Origin: Mycobacterium attenuatum
Lineage (GTDB): Bacteria > Actinomycetota > Actinomycetes > Mycobacteriales > Mycobacteriaceae
Length of the DNA stretch: 64,000 nt
Direction: 5' to 3'
Assembly (NCBI RefSeq): GCF_900566085.1
Contig: NZ_UPHT01000073.1
Span: 62,001-126,000, forward strand
Below are positions 49,970 to 58,407 of the stretch, piece by piece (position 1 is the first letter of the stretch; each line of letters begins with the position of its first letter). A model generated the notes under the pieces. The model had not been told where the DNA came from. It did no database searches and saw only the letters and a list, made by a program, of their open reading frames with translations. The position numbers and the translations under genes were made by a program.

Positions 49970-51262
49970 GTGTCCGCTGAACTGAGCCAGTGCCCGAGCA
50001 GCCCGCCGCTGCTGTCGGCGGCTGACATCGACAGTGCGGCGACGCGGATTGCCCCGGTCATCACGCCGACGCCGTTGCAGCTCAGTGACCGGTTGTCGGC
50101 GATCACCGGCGCGACCGTCTATCTGAAACGCGAAGACCTGCAGGTGGTGCGCTCCTACAAGCTGCGGGGGGCCTACAACCTGCTGGTGCAACTGACCGAC
50201 GAGGAGCTGGCCACCGGCGTGGTGTGCTGCTCGGCGGGTAACCACGCGCAGGGCTTCGCTTTCGCCTGCCGGGCACTGCGGGTGCACGGCCGCGTCTATG
50301 TCCCGGCCAAAACACCCAAACAAAAGCGAGACCGAATCCGCTATCACGGCGGGGAGTTCATCGAGTTGATCGTGGGCGGGGCGACCTATGACCTGGCCGC
50401 CGAGGCGGCGCTGGAAGACGTCCGGCGCACCGGCGCCACGCTGGTACATCCCTACGACGACCTGCGGACCATTGCCGGCCAGGGCACCATCGCCGTCGAA
50501 ATCCTTGCCGAGCTCGGCCCGATCGTCCGAGAGCCCGATCTGGTGGTGGTGCCGGTCGGCGGCGGGGGCTGCATCGCCGGGATTAGCACTTACCTGGCGG
50601 AGCGAACGACAACCACCGCGGTACTGGGTATCGAGCCGGCCGGGGCCGCCGCGATGATGGCCGCGCTGGCCGCGGGCGAGCCGGTGACCTTGGACTACGT
50701 GGACCAGTTCGTCGACGGCGCGGCGGTCAGCCGGGCCGGGGCGCTGACGTATTCGGCGCTGGCAGCCGCCGGGGACATGGTGTCGATCACCACCGTCGAC
50801 GAGGGCGCGGTGTGTACCGCGATGCTCGATCTCTATCAGAACGAGGGCATCATCGCCGAGCCGGCGGGCGCCCTGTCGGTGGCCGGCTTGCTGGAAGCCG
50901 ACATCGAGCCCGGGTCCGCCGTGGTGTGCCTGATCTCGGGCGGCAACAACGACGTGTCACGCTATGGCGAGGTGCTCGAGCGCTCGTTGGTCCACCTGGG
51001 CCTCAAGCACTATTTCCTGGTGGACTTCCCGCAGGAGCCCGGTGCGCTACGCCGGTTCCTTGACGGGGTGCTCGGCCCCACCGACGACATCACGTTGTTC
51101 GAATACGTCAAGCGCAACAACCGCGAGACCGGCGAAGCCCTGGTAGGTGTCGAGCTCGGGTCGGCCGCGGACTTGGACGGGCTGTTGGCCCGGATGCGGG
51201 CGACCGACCTTCACATCGAAGCCCTCGAGCCGGGTTCGCCTGCCTACCGCTACTTGCTGTAA
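49970..51262 (+). CDS. ilvA: Threonine dehydratase (biosynthetic)
   Basis: A 430-residue PLP enzyme that makes 2-oxobutanoate from threonine for isoleucine synthesis. The PLP lysine is in VRSYKLRGAYN (K about 61), and the phosphate loop is GGGGCIAGI (about 196-204). The C-terminal ACT-like domain (about 340-430, HYFLVDFPQEPGALRRFL) gives isoleucine feedback control. Start is GTG at 49970. Length and layout match Rv1559. The next M. tuberculosis genes, the vapBC11 pair, are absent, and a PAP2 phosphatase gene takes the place. Confidence 0.94.
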   Translation: MSAELSQCPSSPPLLSAADIDSAATRIAPVITPTPLQLSDRLSAITGATVYLKREDLQVVRSYKLRGAYNLLVQLTDEELATGVVCCSAGNHAQGFAFACRALRVHGRVYVPAKTPKQKRDRIRYHGGEFIELIVGGATYDLAAEAALEDVRRTGATLVHPYDDLRTIAGQGTIAVEILAELGPIVREPDLVVVPVGGGGCIAGISTYLAERTTTTAVLGIEPAGAAAMMAALAAGEPVTLDYVDQFVDGAAVSRAGALTYSALAAAGDMVSITTVDEGAVCTAMLDLYQNEGIIAEPAGALSVAGLLEADIEPGSAVVCLISGGNNDVSRYGEVLERSLVHLGLKHYFLVDFPQEPGALRRFLDGVLGPTDDITLFEYVKRNNRETGEALVGVELGSAADLDGLLARMRATDLHIEALEPGSPAYRYLL

Positions 51263-51357
51263 CCGGCGTCCTTGGTCACATCTGCACGGGCTGACGGCTT
51301 GATAACCTGGTCGACGCCCGCACCCCCGCCGCATTGCCCTGCACGTTGGGTGAGAAC

Positions 51358-52251
51358 ATGAACCAGCCATCTGGACCCGGTACACCCGGTTTCGGTCTGG
51401 TGAGCGCAGCCACCGTGGGCTTTCTGCTGGTACTGGGCGCGTTGGCGATGTGGATCGCTCGAAACGAGACGCCGATGCGCAGCCGGTGGGCGCGTGCACG
51501 CAACCTCGCCGTGATCGGCCGCGTGGTGGCCTGGCTACGCGCGCGGGCCGGCGCCAGAGGAGGGGCGCTGCCTCGACGACTGGCGGTGTCCGAGGTCGCC
51601 GGTGCCGCGTTGCTCATTGGCGCTGCGGCGGTCACGGCATTGGCGGTCTGCTTCACCGAAGTGCTCGATGACGTCCTCGAGGGTGACGGTATAGCGGGGA
51701 TCGACCAACCGGCTGCCGAATGGCTTGCGGCCCACCGTGACCTGTGGTTGACCACGACGCTGGGGATCGTTACAGCGGCCGGCGGTCCGGCCGCTATGGC
51801 GGTGCTCACCGCGCTGACCTGCGCCCCTGTGGTCTGGCGGGGCAGATCCTGGCTGCCGGTGGTGCTTGCTCTGGTCGCCGGCGGCGGAATGGCGCTGGTG
51901 GTTATGGTCGCGAAAGCACTGGTACTCCGGGATCGTCCGGGTCTGCCGTTCGCCGCGATCGACGAAGGCGGATACTCCTTTCCCTCCGGTCACGCGGCGG
52001 GCACCGCCGCTGTCACAGTGCTCTCCGCGTGGCTGTTGAGCCGCTGGTTGATCACCTCGTGGACCGGGCAGGTCATGGTATGGACTGTGGCGATGGGATG
52101 GTCCGCCCTGGTCGGATTTTCGCGCATCTATCTGGGGGTGCACTACATCAGCGATGTGCTGGCCGGCTGGTTGGTAGGCATGGCCTGGGGTGGTGTCGTC
52201 GTGCTGGTCGGAACGTGGTGGGACAGCACCCGGGGAGCGCACGCCGCGTAA
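51358..52251 (+). CDS. PAP2-family membrane phosphatase
   Basis: A 297-residue integral membrane protein with about six hydrophobic segments. The three acid-phosphatase motifs are intact: KALVLRDRPG (motif C1, about 193-202), PSGHAAG (C2, about 215-221) and SRIYLGVHYISDVLAG (C3, about 257-272). Such enzymes remove phosphate from lipid phosphates such as phosphatidic acid or undecaprenyl diphosphate at the membrane. ATG at 51358; a TTG 24 bases earlier is less likely. The substrate cannot be told from sequence. It converges with the PPOX gene, 26 bases apart. Confidence 0.9.
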   Translation: MNQPSGPGTPGFGLVSAATVGFLLVLGALAMWIARNETPMRSRWARARNLAVIGRVVAWLRARAGARGGALPRRLAVSEVAGAALLIGAAAVTALAVCFTEVLDDVLEGDGIAGIDQPAAEWLAAHRDLWLTTTLGIVTAAGGPAAMAVLTALTCAPVVWRGRSWLPVVLALVAGGGMALVVMVAKALVLRDRPGLPFAAIDEGGYSFPSGHAAGTAAVTVLSAWLLSRWLITSWTGQVMVWTVAMGWSALVGFSRIYLGVHYISDVLAGWLVGMAWGGVVVLVGTWWDSTRGAHAA

Positions 52252-52277
52252 CCGGGCGCGGTGAGTGCTCCGATAGG

Positions 52278-52937
52278 TCATGGTCTGCGCTCGCCCGTCA
52301 GATACTGCGGCAGTGGGGTAGCGGGGTCGAGATCGTCGGCGGGCTGCGGTGTACCGGCCGCCAGGCTCATCGGGATGACTCCGGCCCAGTGCGGCAGCAG
52401 GCGGTCTTCGGGGTCGTCTACCGGACCGCCCTGGCGCACCTTGGCCGAAACCTCGACAAGCCCGAGCGCAAGCACCGCGGTGGCGGCCAGTTCACGGGTG
52501 TTGGGGGTCCGGCAGTCAGCGGCGCGGCCCGGCCGGATGTGATCGAGCAGCGCGTGCAAGGCACACAACTTCTCGGCGTCCTCGTCAACCACACGCGCAG
52601 TGCCCATCACGACCACCGAGCGATAGTTCAGGGAATGGTGCATCGCCGAGCGAGCCAGCACCAACCCGTCGACGACGGTGGCGGTAACGCAGACCGGCAG
52701 GCCGGCCGGCCTAGCGCCAAGCATGGGTCCACTGCCGGTGGAGCCGTGAATGTACAGCGTCTCGCCGCAGCGGACATGCATGGTCGGCAAGACCACCGGC
52801 CCGCCGTCGCGGACATAGCCGAGATGACAGAACAACGCCTCGTCCAGGATGCGGTGGACGGTATAGCTGTCGTAATGTGCACGCTCGCGGTAGCGAGAGG
52901 GGGTGGTGCGCGGCGTTGTTTGGTATGCAGGGGACAT
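52278..52937 (-). CDS. PPOX-type split-barrel flavin-binding protein
   Basis: A 219-residue protein of the pyridoxamine 5'-phosphate oxidase-like family. ALFCHLGYVRDGGPVVLPTM (about 32-51) and ETLYIHGSTGSGPMLG are the usual barrel strands and flavin-phosphate loop, and SLNYRSVVVMGTARVV follows. It is divergent from a PdxR/MocR regulator, which suggests PLP-linked control and possibly a role in vitamin B6 use or flavin chemistry (inference). No pdxS/pdxT genes lie near. The ATG at 52937 has only 39 bases before the divergent start. Confidence 0.85.
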   Translation of the reverse strand: MSPAYQTTPRTTPSRYRERAHYDSYTVHRILDEALFCHLGYVRDGGPVVLPTMHVRCGETLYIHGSTGSGPMLGARPAGLPVCVTATVVDGLVLARSAMHHSLNYRSVVVMGTARVVDEDAEKLCALHALLDHIRPGRAADCRTPNTRELAATAVLALGLVEVSAKVRQGGPVDDPEDRLLPHWAGVIPMSLAAGTPQPADDLDPATPLPQYLTGERRP

Positions 52938-52976
52938 ATGATGCCACGGCTTCCGTACTAGTACATAATTATTACT

Positions 52977-54302
52977 GTGCCAGCACAATATAGGATAACC
53001 GGGACGGGTGCCGAATCCATAGCCACCAGCGTCGAACAAGCCATCTCCCAAGGCAGTCTCGCGCCCGGCGACTTGCTGCCCCCGATCCGCGACGTCGCGG
53101 GGCGACTCGGCGTGAATCCCAATACGGTGGCCGCCGCCTACCGCATCCTTCGTGAGCGCGGGGCCGTCGAGACCGCGGGGCGACGAGGTACCCGGGTGCG
53201 GAACCGCCCGGCCACGACACCTCGCTCCGCACTCGGCCTCGATGTCCCCGAAGGCGCCCGAGACTTGTCTACCGGAAACCCGGACCCCGCTTTGCTGCCG
53301 ATCGGAGCCTCGCGACTGTGGATCCGTCCCGGACCGCCCGTTGTCTACGGACAGCCGCCGATGTCGGACGAGTTGGTCAACCATGCTCGCGCCGCGCTGA
53401 CCGCGGATGGCGTCCCGCCCCATCACCTGGCGGTGACCAGCGGCGCCCTCGACGGGATTGAGCGGGCGCTGACCGCACACCTGCGACCCGGTGACCGGGT
53501 AGCCGTCGAGGACCCGGGTTGGGCCAATCTACTCGATCTGCTTGCGGCACTGAGGCTTAACGCGGAGCCGGTACGAGTCGACGACGACGGGCCGCTGGTT
53601 GCCGACCTTGCCCGGGCGCTGGGCCGCGGCGTGCGGGCACTAGTGGTCACCACCCGTGCGCAGAATCCGACCGGCGCGGCGTTGTCCGCGGATCGTGCGG
53701 CCGCACTCGGCAAACTGTTGGCGGGCCGATCCGACGACGTGTTACTCGTCGAGGACGACCACTGCGCCGGCATCGCTGGGGTGCCGCTGCACGCCCTGGC
53801 CGGATCAACCGGCCACTGGGCTTTCGTGCGTTCCGCGTCGAAGGCCTATGGCCCCGACCTGCGCCTGGCCATCCTTGCCGGAGACCAGCGGACAGTCGAA
53901 CGGGTGCAGGGGCGGCTGCGGCTCGGGCCGGGGTGGGTGAGCCACCTGTTGCAGGATCTGGCCGTCACGCTGTGGTCGGACGAGGCGGCCACGCGCCTGG
54001 TCCGCAAGGCCGAACGGCGCTACGCCGATACCCGCGTCCGGTTGCGCGCTGCTCTGGCCGACCGCGGTGTCATCGCATATGGCCGATCCGGGCTGAACGT
54101 GTGGATCCCGGTGCCCGACGAGACGGTCGCGATCACCCGGCTGCTCAACACCGGCTGGGCGGCTGCGCCCGGGTCGCGGTTTCGAATTGCGACCCCGGCC
54201 GGCATGCGCATCACCATTGCCGACCTGAACGTGGGCGAGATCGACCCGCTCGCCGACTCGATTGCCGAGGCGATGCACGTCGCAGGCCGGCGCTGCGTGT
54301 GA
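52977..54302 (+). CDS. MocR/PdxR-family GntR regulator with aminotransferase domain
   Basis: A 441-residue fusion. Residues 10-80 are a GntR winged helix (LAPGDLLPPIRDVAGRLGVN, VAAAYRILRERG). Residues 100-435 are a type I aminotransferase-like PLP domain, with the PLP lysine in RSASKAYGPDLRL (about 282-294) and the pair LLVEDDHCAGI. Such regulators use PLP or an amino-acid-PLP adduct as ligand. It faces away from the PPOX gene over a 39-base AT-rich spacer (TACATAATTATTACTG), the probable operator. GTG start. Its stop lies 11 bases before the 60-bp palindrome. Confidence 0.9.
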   Translation: MPAQYRITGTGAESIATSVEQAISQGSLAPGDLLPPIRDVAGRLGVNPNTVAAAYRILRERGAVETAGRRGTRVRNRPATTPRSALGLDVPEGARDLSTGNPDPALLPIGASRLWIRPGPPVVYGQPPMSDELVNHARAALTADGVPPHHLAVTSGALDGIERALTAHLRPGDRVAVEDPGWANLLDLLAALRLNAEPVRVDDDGPLVADLARALGRGVRALVVTTRAQNPTGAALSADRAAALGKLLAGRSDDVLLVEDDHCAGIAGVPLHALAGSTGHWAFVRSASKAYGPDLRLAILAGDQRTVERVQGRLRLGPGWVSHLLQDLAVTLWSDEAATRLVRKAERRYADTRVRLRAALADRGVIAYGRSGLNVWIPVPDETVAITRLLNTGWAAAPGSRFRIATPAGMRITIADLNVGEIDPLADSIAEAMHVAGRRCV

Positions 54303-54313
54303 GCTACCGGGTG

Positions 54314-54373
54314 GCGAGCAGACGCGGAATCGCACTGTTGTGGCCACAACAGTGCGATTCCGCGTCTGCTCGC
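54314..54373. terminator. 60-bp perfect palindrome, bidirectional terminator
   Basis: Two 30-base arms, each other's exact reverse complement with no spacer (centre GTGG/CCAC); the left arm begins GCGAGCAGACGCGGAATCGC. It fills the gap between the convergent PdxR-type gene (stop 54302) and treZ (stop 54378), so RNA from either side would fold into the same long hairpin. Similar GCGAGCAGACGC motifs recur between genes in mycobacteria, from memory. Confidence 0.85.
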
Positions 54374-54377
54374 GGTG

Positions 54378-56102
54378 CTATCCGCAGCGGAGAATGGCGA
54401 CCGAATGGCCTTCCAGCGCAGTGTGGTCGGCGTCGACTGCCGGCTCGCCCCAGGCCAGTACCACCTCACCAGTGACGGGCACCTGCACCGATTCGGCGCC
54501 CAGGTTGCACGTGATGCGCAACCGGTTGCGGCACACGATGATCCAACGCCCGTCTTCGTCGTAGTCGACGATCAGGTGCTCCAGCCAGCGATCAGCCATG
54601 TCGGGGTCGTTGCGCCGCAACGCGATCAGATCGCGATAAAAGTGGTGCAGACGGGCATGTTCGCCGGCAAGGAGCTCATCCCACTTCAGCTTGGAGCGCG
54701 CAAACGTCCGCGGGTCTTGGGGGTCGGGGATGTCGTCGGCATCCCAGCCGTGCTCGGCGAATTCGGCCTTGCGTCCCTCGGCGGTGGCCCGGGCCAGCTC
54801 CGGTTCGGGATGCGAGCTGAAGAATTGAAACGGCGTCGAAGCCGCCCACTCTTCACCCATGAAAAGCATTGCGGTATAGGGTGATCCGAGGGCCAGCGCG
54901 GCTTTGATCGCAAGCTGGCCGCTGGTCAGGTTTTGCGATGGGCGGTCGCCGAGAGCGCGGTTGCCGACCTGATCATGGGTACAGGTGTAGGCGAGCAACC
55001 TGGTGGCCGGGATGGTCGCGGTATCCAGTGGCCGCCCGTGGCGGCGGCGCCGGAACGACGAATAGGTGGCCGCGTGAAAGTAACCGTGCCGCAAGGTATG
55101 TGCCAGTGTGGCAAGCGAGCCGAAATCCGAGTAGTAACCCTGGCGCTCGCCGGACACCGCGGTGTGGATGGCGTGATGAATGTCGTCGGACCATTGCGCG
55201 GTCAGCCCGAAACCGCCGCGATCACGCGGCGTGATCAGCCGCGGATCATTGCGATCGCTTTCGGCGATCAATGACAGCGGCCGCCCCAGCTGCTCTGCCA
55301 GCCAAGCGGTTTCACCGGCGAGTTCTTCGAGGATATCGATGGCGGTGGTGTCCACCAGTGCGTGCACGGCGTCCAGCCGTAGCCCGTCGGCGTGGAAGTC
55401 GCGCATCCAGCGCAGCGCGCACCCGATGATGTAGCGGCGCACCTCGTCGGAGTCGGAGTCGGCGATGTTGATGCCTTCGCCCCAGGGGTTGCTCGCCGAC
55501 GAGAGGTAGGGCCCGAACCGCGGCAGGTAATTCCCCGACGGGCCGAGGTGGTTGAACACCGCATCGATCAAGACCCCCAGACCGCGAGCGTGACAAGCGT
55601 CGACGAACCGGATCAGCCCCTCGGGTCCGCCGTAGGGTTCGTGCACGCTGTACCACAGCACGCCGTCGTATCCCCAGCCTCGGGTGCCGGCAAAAGAGTT
55701 GACCGGCATCAGCTCGACGAAATCGATCCCGAGATCGACCAGATAGTCCAGCTTTTCGACGGCTGCGTCGAAGGTGCCGGCGTCGGTGAAGGTGCCCAGG
55801 TGCAGTTCATAGATCACCGCACCCTCGATCGAACGGCCCGGCCAGTCGCCGTCGGTCCAGGTTGCATCGGCCGGGCTCCATAATTGCGAGCGCCCGTGCA
55901 CCCCGTCGGGTTGTCGCGGTGATCGGGGATCGGGCAGCACGGTGGGGTCGTCGTCGAGCAGATACCCGTAGCGGGCCTGCGGTGCCGCGTCGACGTCCGC
56001 GTGCCACCACCCGTCGTTCGAACGCGTCATCGCGTGCACCCGGCCGTCGACGTCAAGGCCTACCAGCTCGGGTTTGGGTGCCCAGACCCGAAATTCAGTC
56101 AC
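54378..56102 (-). CDS. treZ: Maltooligosyltrehalose trehalohydrolase
   Basis: A 574-residue GH13 enzyme that releases trehalose from maltooligosyltrehalose. The N-terminal beta domain (VTEFRVWAPKPELVGL) is followed by the barrel. Catalytic aspartate lies in DGLRLDAVHAL (about 240), the acid/base glutamate in IAESDRNDP (about 279) and the third acid in WSDDIHHAIH (about 304). The GTG start at 56102 overlaps the treY stop by eight bases. Length is like TreZ of M. tuberculosis (580). It is the last gene of treX-treY-treZ and ends at the shared palindrome. Confidence 0.96.
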   Translation of the reverse strand: MTEFRVWAPKPELVGLDVDGRVHAMTRSNDGWWHADVDAAPQARYGYLLDDDPTVLPDPRSPRQPDGVHGRSQLWSPADATWTDGDWPGRSIEGAVIYELHLGTFTDAGTFDAAVEKLDYLVDLGIDFVELMPVNSFAGTRGWGYDGVLWYSVHEPYGGPEGLIRFVDACHARGLGVLIDAVFNHLGPSGNYLPRFGPYLSSASNPWGEGINIADSDSDEVRRYIIGCALRWMRDFHADGLRLDAVHALVDTTAIDILEELAGETAWLAEQLGRPLSLIAESDRNDPRLITPRDRGGFGLTAQWSDDIHHAIHTAVSGERQGYYSDFGSLATLAHTLRHGYFHAATYSSFRRRRHGRPLDTATIPATRLLAYTCTHDQVGNRALGDRPSQNLTSGQLAIKAALALGSPYTAMLFMGEEWAASTPFQFFSSHPEPELARATAEGRKAEFAEHGWDADDIPDPQDPRTFARSKLKWDELLAGEHARLHHFYRDLIALRRNDPDMADRWLEHLIVDYDEDGRWIIVCRNRLRITCNLGAESVQVPVTGEVVLAWGEPAVDADHTALEGHSVAILRCG

Positions 56103-58404
56103 GGTTGCGCTCCAGCAGGACCACGGGCAGGTCCGCGAACAGTTCGCCGGCCGAGGTCGGCCCGCTTGCGGTGGCGCCGGAAAGCGTGTCGGTCCATGAC
56201 CCATCGGGCAGCGGCACCACGGTGTTACCCCAGCCGGTCTCCGCCAACCGCACGGTCCAGCGGGTCACCGCGACCACGATGTCCTGACCTTCCCAGCCGC
56301 GACGAAACGCCACCACATGGTCACTGGCGTCGCCGTCGGCTAGCATCGGAACATAGCCGCCACGGAGGAAGCTGTCCGGACGGGAGCGCCGTAGCCGAAG
56401 TGCCGTGGTGACGACGCGAATCTTGGGGTGTGCCAACGCCTTCAGTTCGGTGCGGCGCGCGGCGTAATCGACGGGCCGGCGGTTGTCCGGGTCGACCAGG
56501 CTGTCGTCCCACAGCTCGGTGCCTTGGTAGACGTCGGGTATCCCGGGTACGGTCAGCGCGAGCAGCTTCTGACCCAGCGCGTCGCTTGCCGCGTGCGGGT
56601 GCAGCTGAGCCACCAGCCCGGTCAGCTGCTCTGCCACCGGACCGTCGAGCACGGTATCGAGCCAGCGGTGTGTCGCGTCCTCGAAATCGCTGTCCGGATC
56701 GTTCCACGAGGTGTGCCAGGCCGCTTCCCTGATGGCCTTCTCGGCGTAGCTGTGCAACCGGTTGCGTAGCTCAGCGGTTACCTCGCCACTGACGGGCCAC
56801 ACTCCGAAGATGTTCTGCCACAGGAACTGTCCGGTGGACGGATCGGGGGAGGGGGCCTCGATCTCCCAACGGGCGACGAACTCGGCCCACAGCGACGGAA
56901 CCTGCGAGAGCACCCCGATCCGGGCGCGCGCATCCTCACCGCGCTTGGTGTCGTGGGTGGTCAGTGTCGTCATCGCGAGCGGCCACATCCGGGCCCGGGT
57001 GGCAGCGCTGTGATGGAACTCCGCCGCCCCAACGCCGAAACGGTGCGGTTCGCCACCCACCTCGTTGAGTGAAACCAGCCGGGAGTCGCGGTAGAAGTAG
57101 CAGTCCTCGACGGATTTGGCGGTCACCGCACCGCAGAGCTGCTGCAGCCGGGTGGCCGGTTCGCCGCCAATGGCCAATGCCGCGGCGACGACCTGCAGTG
57201 CCGGACCTAATTCCGGTGCGGCCGACTGGGTTTCGGCTAATGCGGTGGGCATCACCGCGGCCAGGCCCGGGTAGTCGCAGCGGTACACGCCGATGTGGGT
57301 GAGTAGCGCGGCTATCGCCTCGGGCAGCAACGGATCATCGGCGCCGGCGGCGGCCACGATACTGCGGCGTAGCCTGCGCAATTCGCTTGCCAGGGTGTCG
57401 GTTGCCGAACGGGTCTTGAGCTCGGCCAACATGTCCGGCATCGCCCGATAGTTCACTCCCGCGGACTCGACCAGCGCGGTGAGCTCCGCGGCTCCGCTCG
57501 GATCGACGAAAAGCCCGCCTATCTCCCGCAATGCGTCGTAGCCGGTGGTGCCGGCCACCGGCAGCGTCGGCTCCAGCGCCTCGTCGACGGCCAGGATCTT
57601 CTCGATCACGATCCATGCGTCAGGGCCGAGCAATTCGCGTAACCACGTGAGGTATCCACACGGATCCGACAGGCCGTCGGGATGATCGATGCGCACGCCG
57701 TCGACGAGTCCCTCGACAAACCATCGCGCGACTTCGGCATGGGTGGCGTCGAACACCGCCCGGTCCTCCTGACGCAGCCCGGCCAGCGAGGTGATCGAGA
57801 AGAACCGGCGGTAGCCGCAGACCCCGTTTCGCCAGCCCACTAATCGGTAGTGCTGACGGTCGTGAATCTCCGGGCCGGTGCCCGCCGCGGTGCCGGGCGC
57901 GATGGGCAGCGCCAGATCACCCAACCGCAACAGGTCGCCGTCGACTTTCAGGTCCGCGACGTCGTCGTCGGAACCCAGAATCGGCAGCACAATTCGGCCG
58001 TCCTCGTCGAGATCCCAGTCGATGTCGAAGTAGCTGGCGTAGGCCGACGAGCGGCCGTGCCGCAAGACGTCCCACCACCAGGAGTTCTGCTCGGGCTGGC
58101 CGATGCCCACATGGTTGGGCACGATGTCGACGACCAGACCGATGCCGCGGGCCCGGGCCGCCGCCGACAGTCGCGCCAACCCGTCAGCGCCCCCGACCTC
58201 GGCCGATATAGTCGTCGGGTCGGTGACGTCGTAGCCGTGGCTCGACCCGGCGGCTGCGGTCATGATCGGCGACAGGTACAGATGTGACACCCCGAGGTCG
58301 TCGAAGTAGTCCAGCAGGTTTTCGGCGTCGGCGAAGGTGAACGCAAATCCGCTGGAGAGACCACGCAGCTGCAGCCGGTAGCTGGACACGATGGGCAAAG
58401 CCAT
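56095..58404 (-). CDS. treY: Maltooligosyltrehalose synthase
   Basis: A 769-residue GH13 enzyme that rearranges the reducing end of a maltooligosaccharide to a trehalose unit. Motifs: VDIVPNHVG (about 91-99), DGVRIDHPDGLSDP (nucleophile D near 236), IVIEKILA (acid/base E about 268) and LTTHDTKRGED. The length agrees with the M. tuberculosis enzyme (765). ATG at 58404, three bases after the treX stop; its own stop overlaps treZ. All key acids are intact. The operon gives trehalose, the core of LOS and of mycolate carriers, from glycogen. Confidence 0.96.
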   Translation of the reverse strand: MALPIVSSYRLQLRGLSSGFAFTFADAENLLDYFDDLGVSHLYLSPIMTAAAGSSHGYDVTDPTTISAEVGGADGLARLSAAARARGIGLVVDIVPNHVGIGQPEQNSWWWDVLRHGRSSAYASYFDIDWDLDEDGRIVLPILGSDDDVADLKVDGDLLRLGDLALPIAPGTAAGTGPEIHDRQHYRLVGWRNGVCGYRRFFSITSLAGLRQEDRAVFDATHAEVARWFVEGLVDGVRIDHPDGLSDPCGYLTWLRELLGPDAWIVIEKILAVDEALEPTLPVAGTTGYDALREIGGLFVDPSGAAELTALVESAGVNYRAMPDMLAELKTRSATDTLASELRRLRRSIVAAAGADDPLLPEAIAALLTHIGVYRCDYPGLAAVMPTALAETQSAAPELGPALQVVAAALAIGGEPATRLQQLCGAVTAKSVEDCYFYRDSRLVSLNEVGGEPHRFGVGAAEFHHSAATRARMWPLAMTTLTTHDTKRGEDARARIGVLSQVPSLWAEFVARWEIEAPSPDPSTGQFLWQNIFGVWPVSGEVTAELRNRLHSYAEKAIREAAWHTSWNDPDSDFEDATHRWLDTVLDGPVAEQLTGLVAQLHPHAASDALGQKLLALTVPGIPDVYQGTELWDDSLVDPDNRRPVDYAARRTELKALAHPKIRVVTTALRLRRSRPDSFLRGGYVPMLADGDASDHVVAFRRGWEGQDIVVAVTRWTVRLAETGWGNTVVPLPDGSWTDTLSGATASGPTSAGELFADLPVVLLERNRD

Positions 58405-58407
58405 GTG

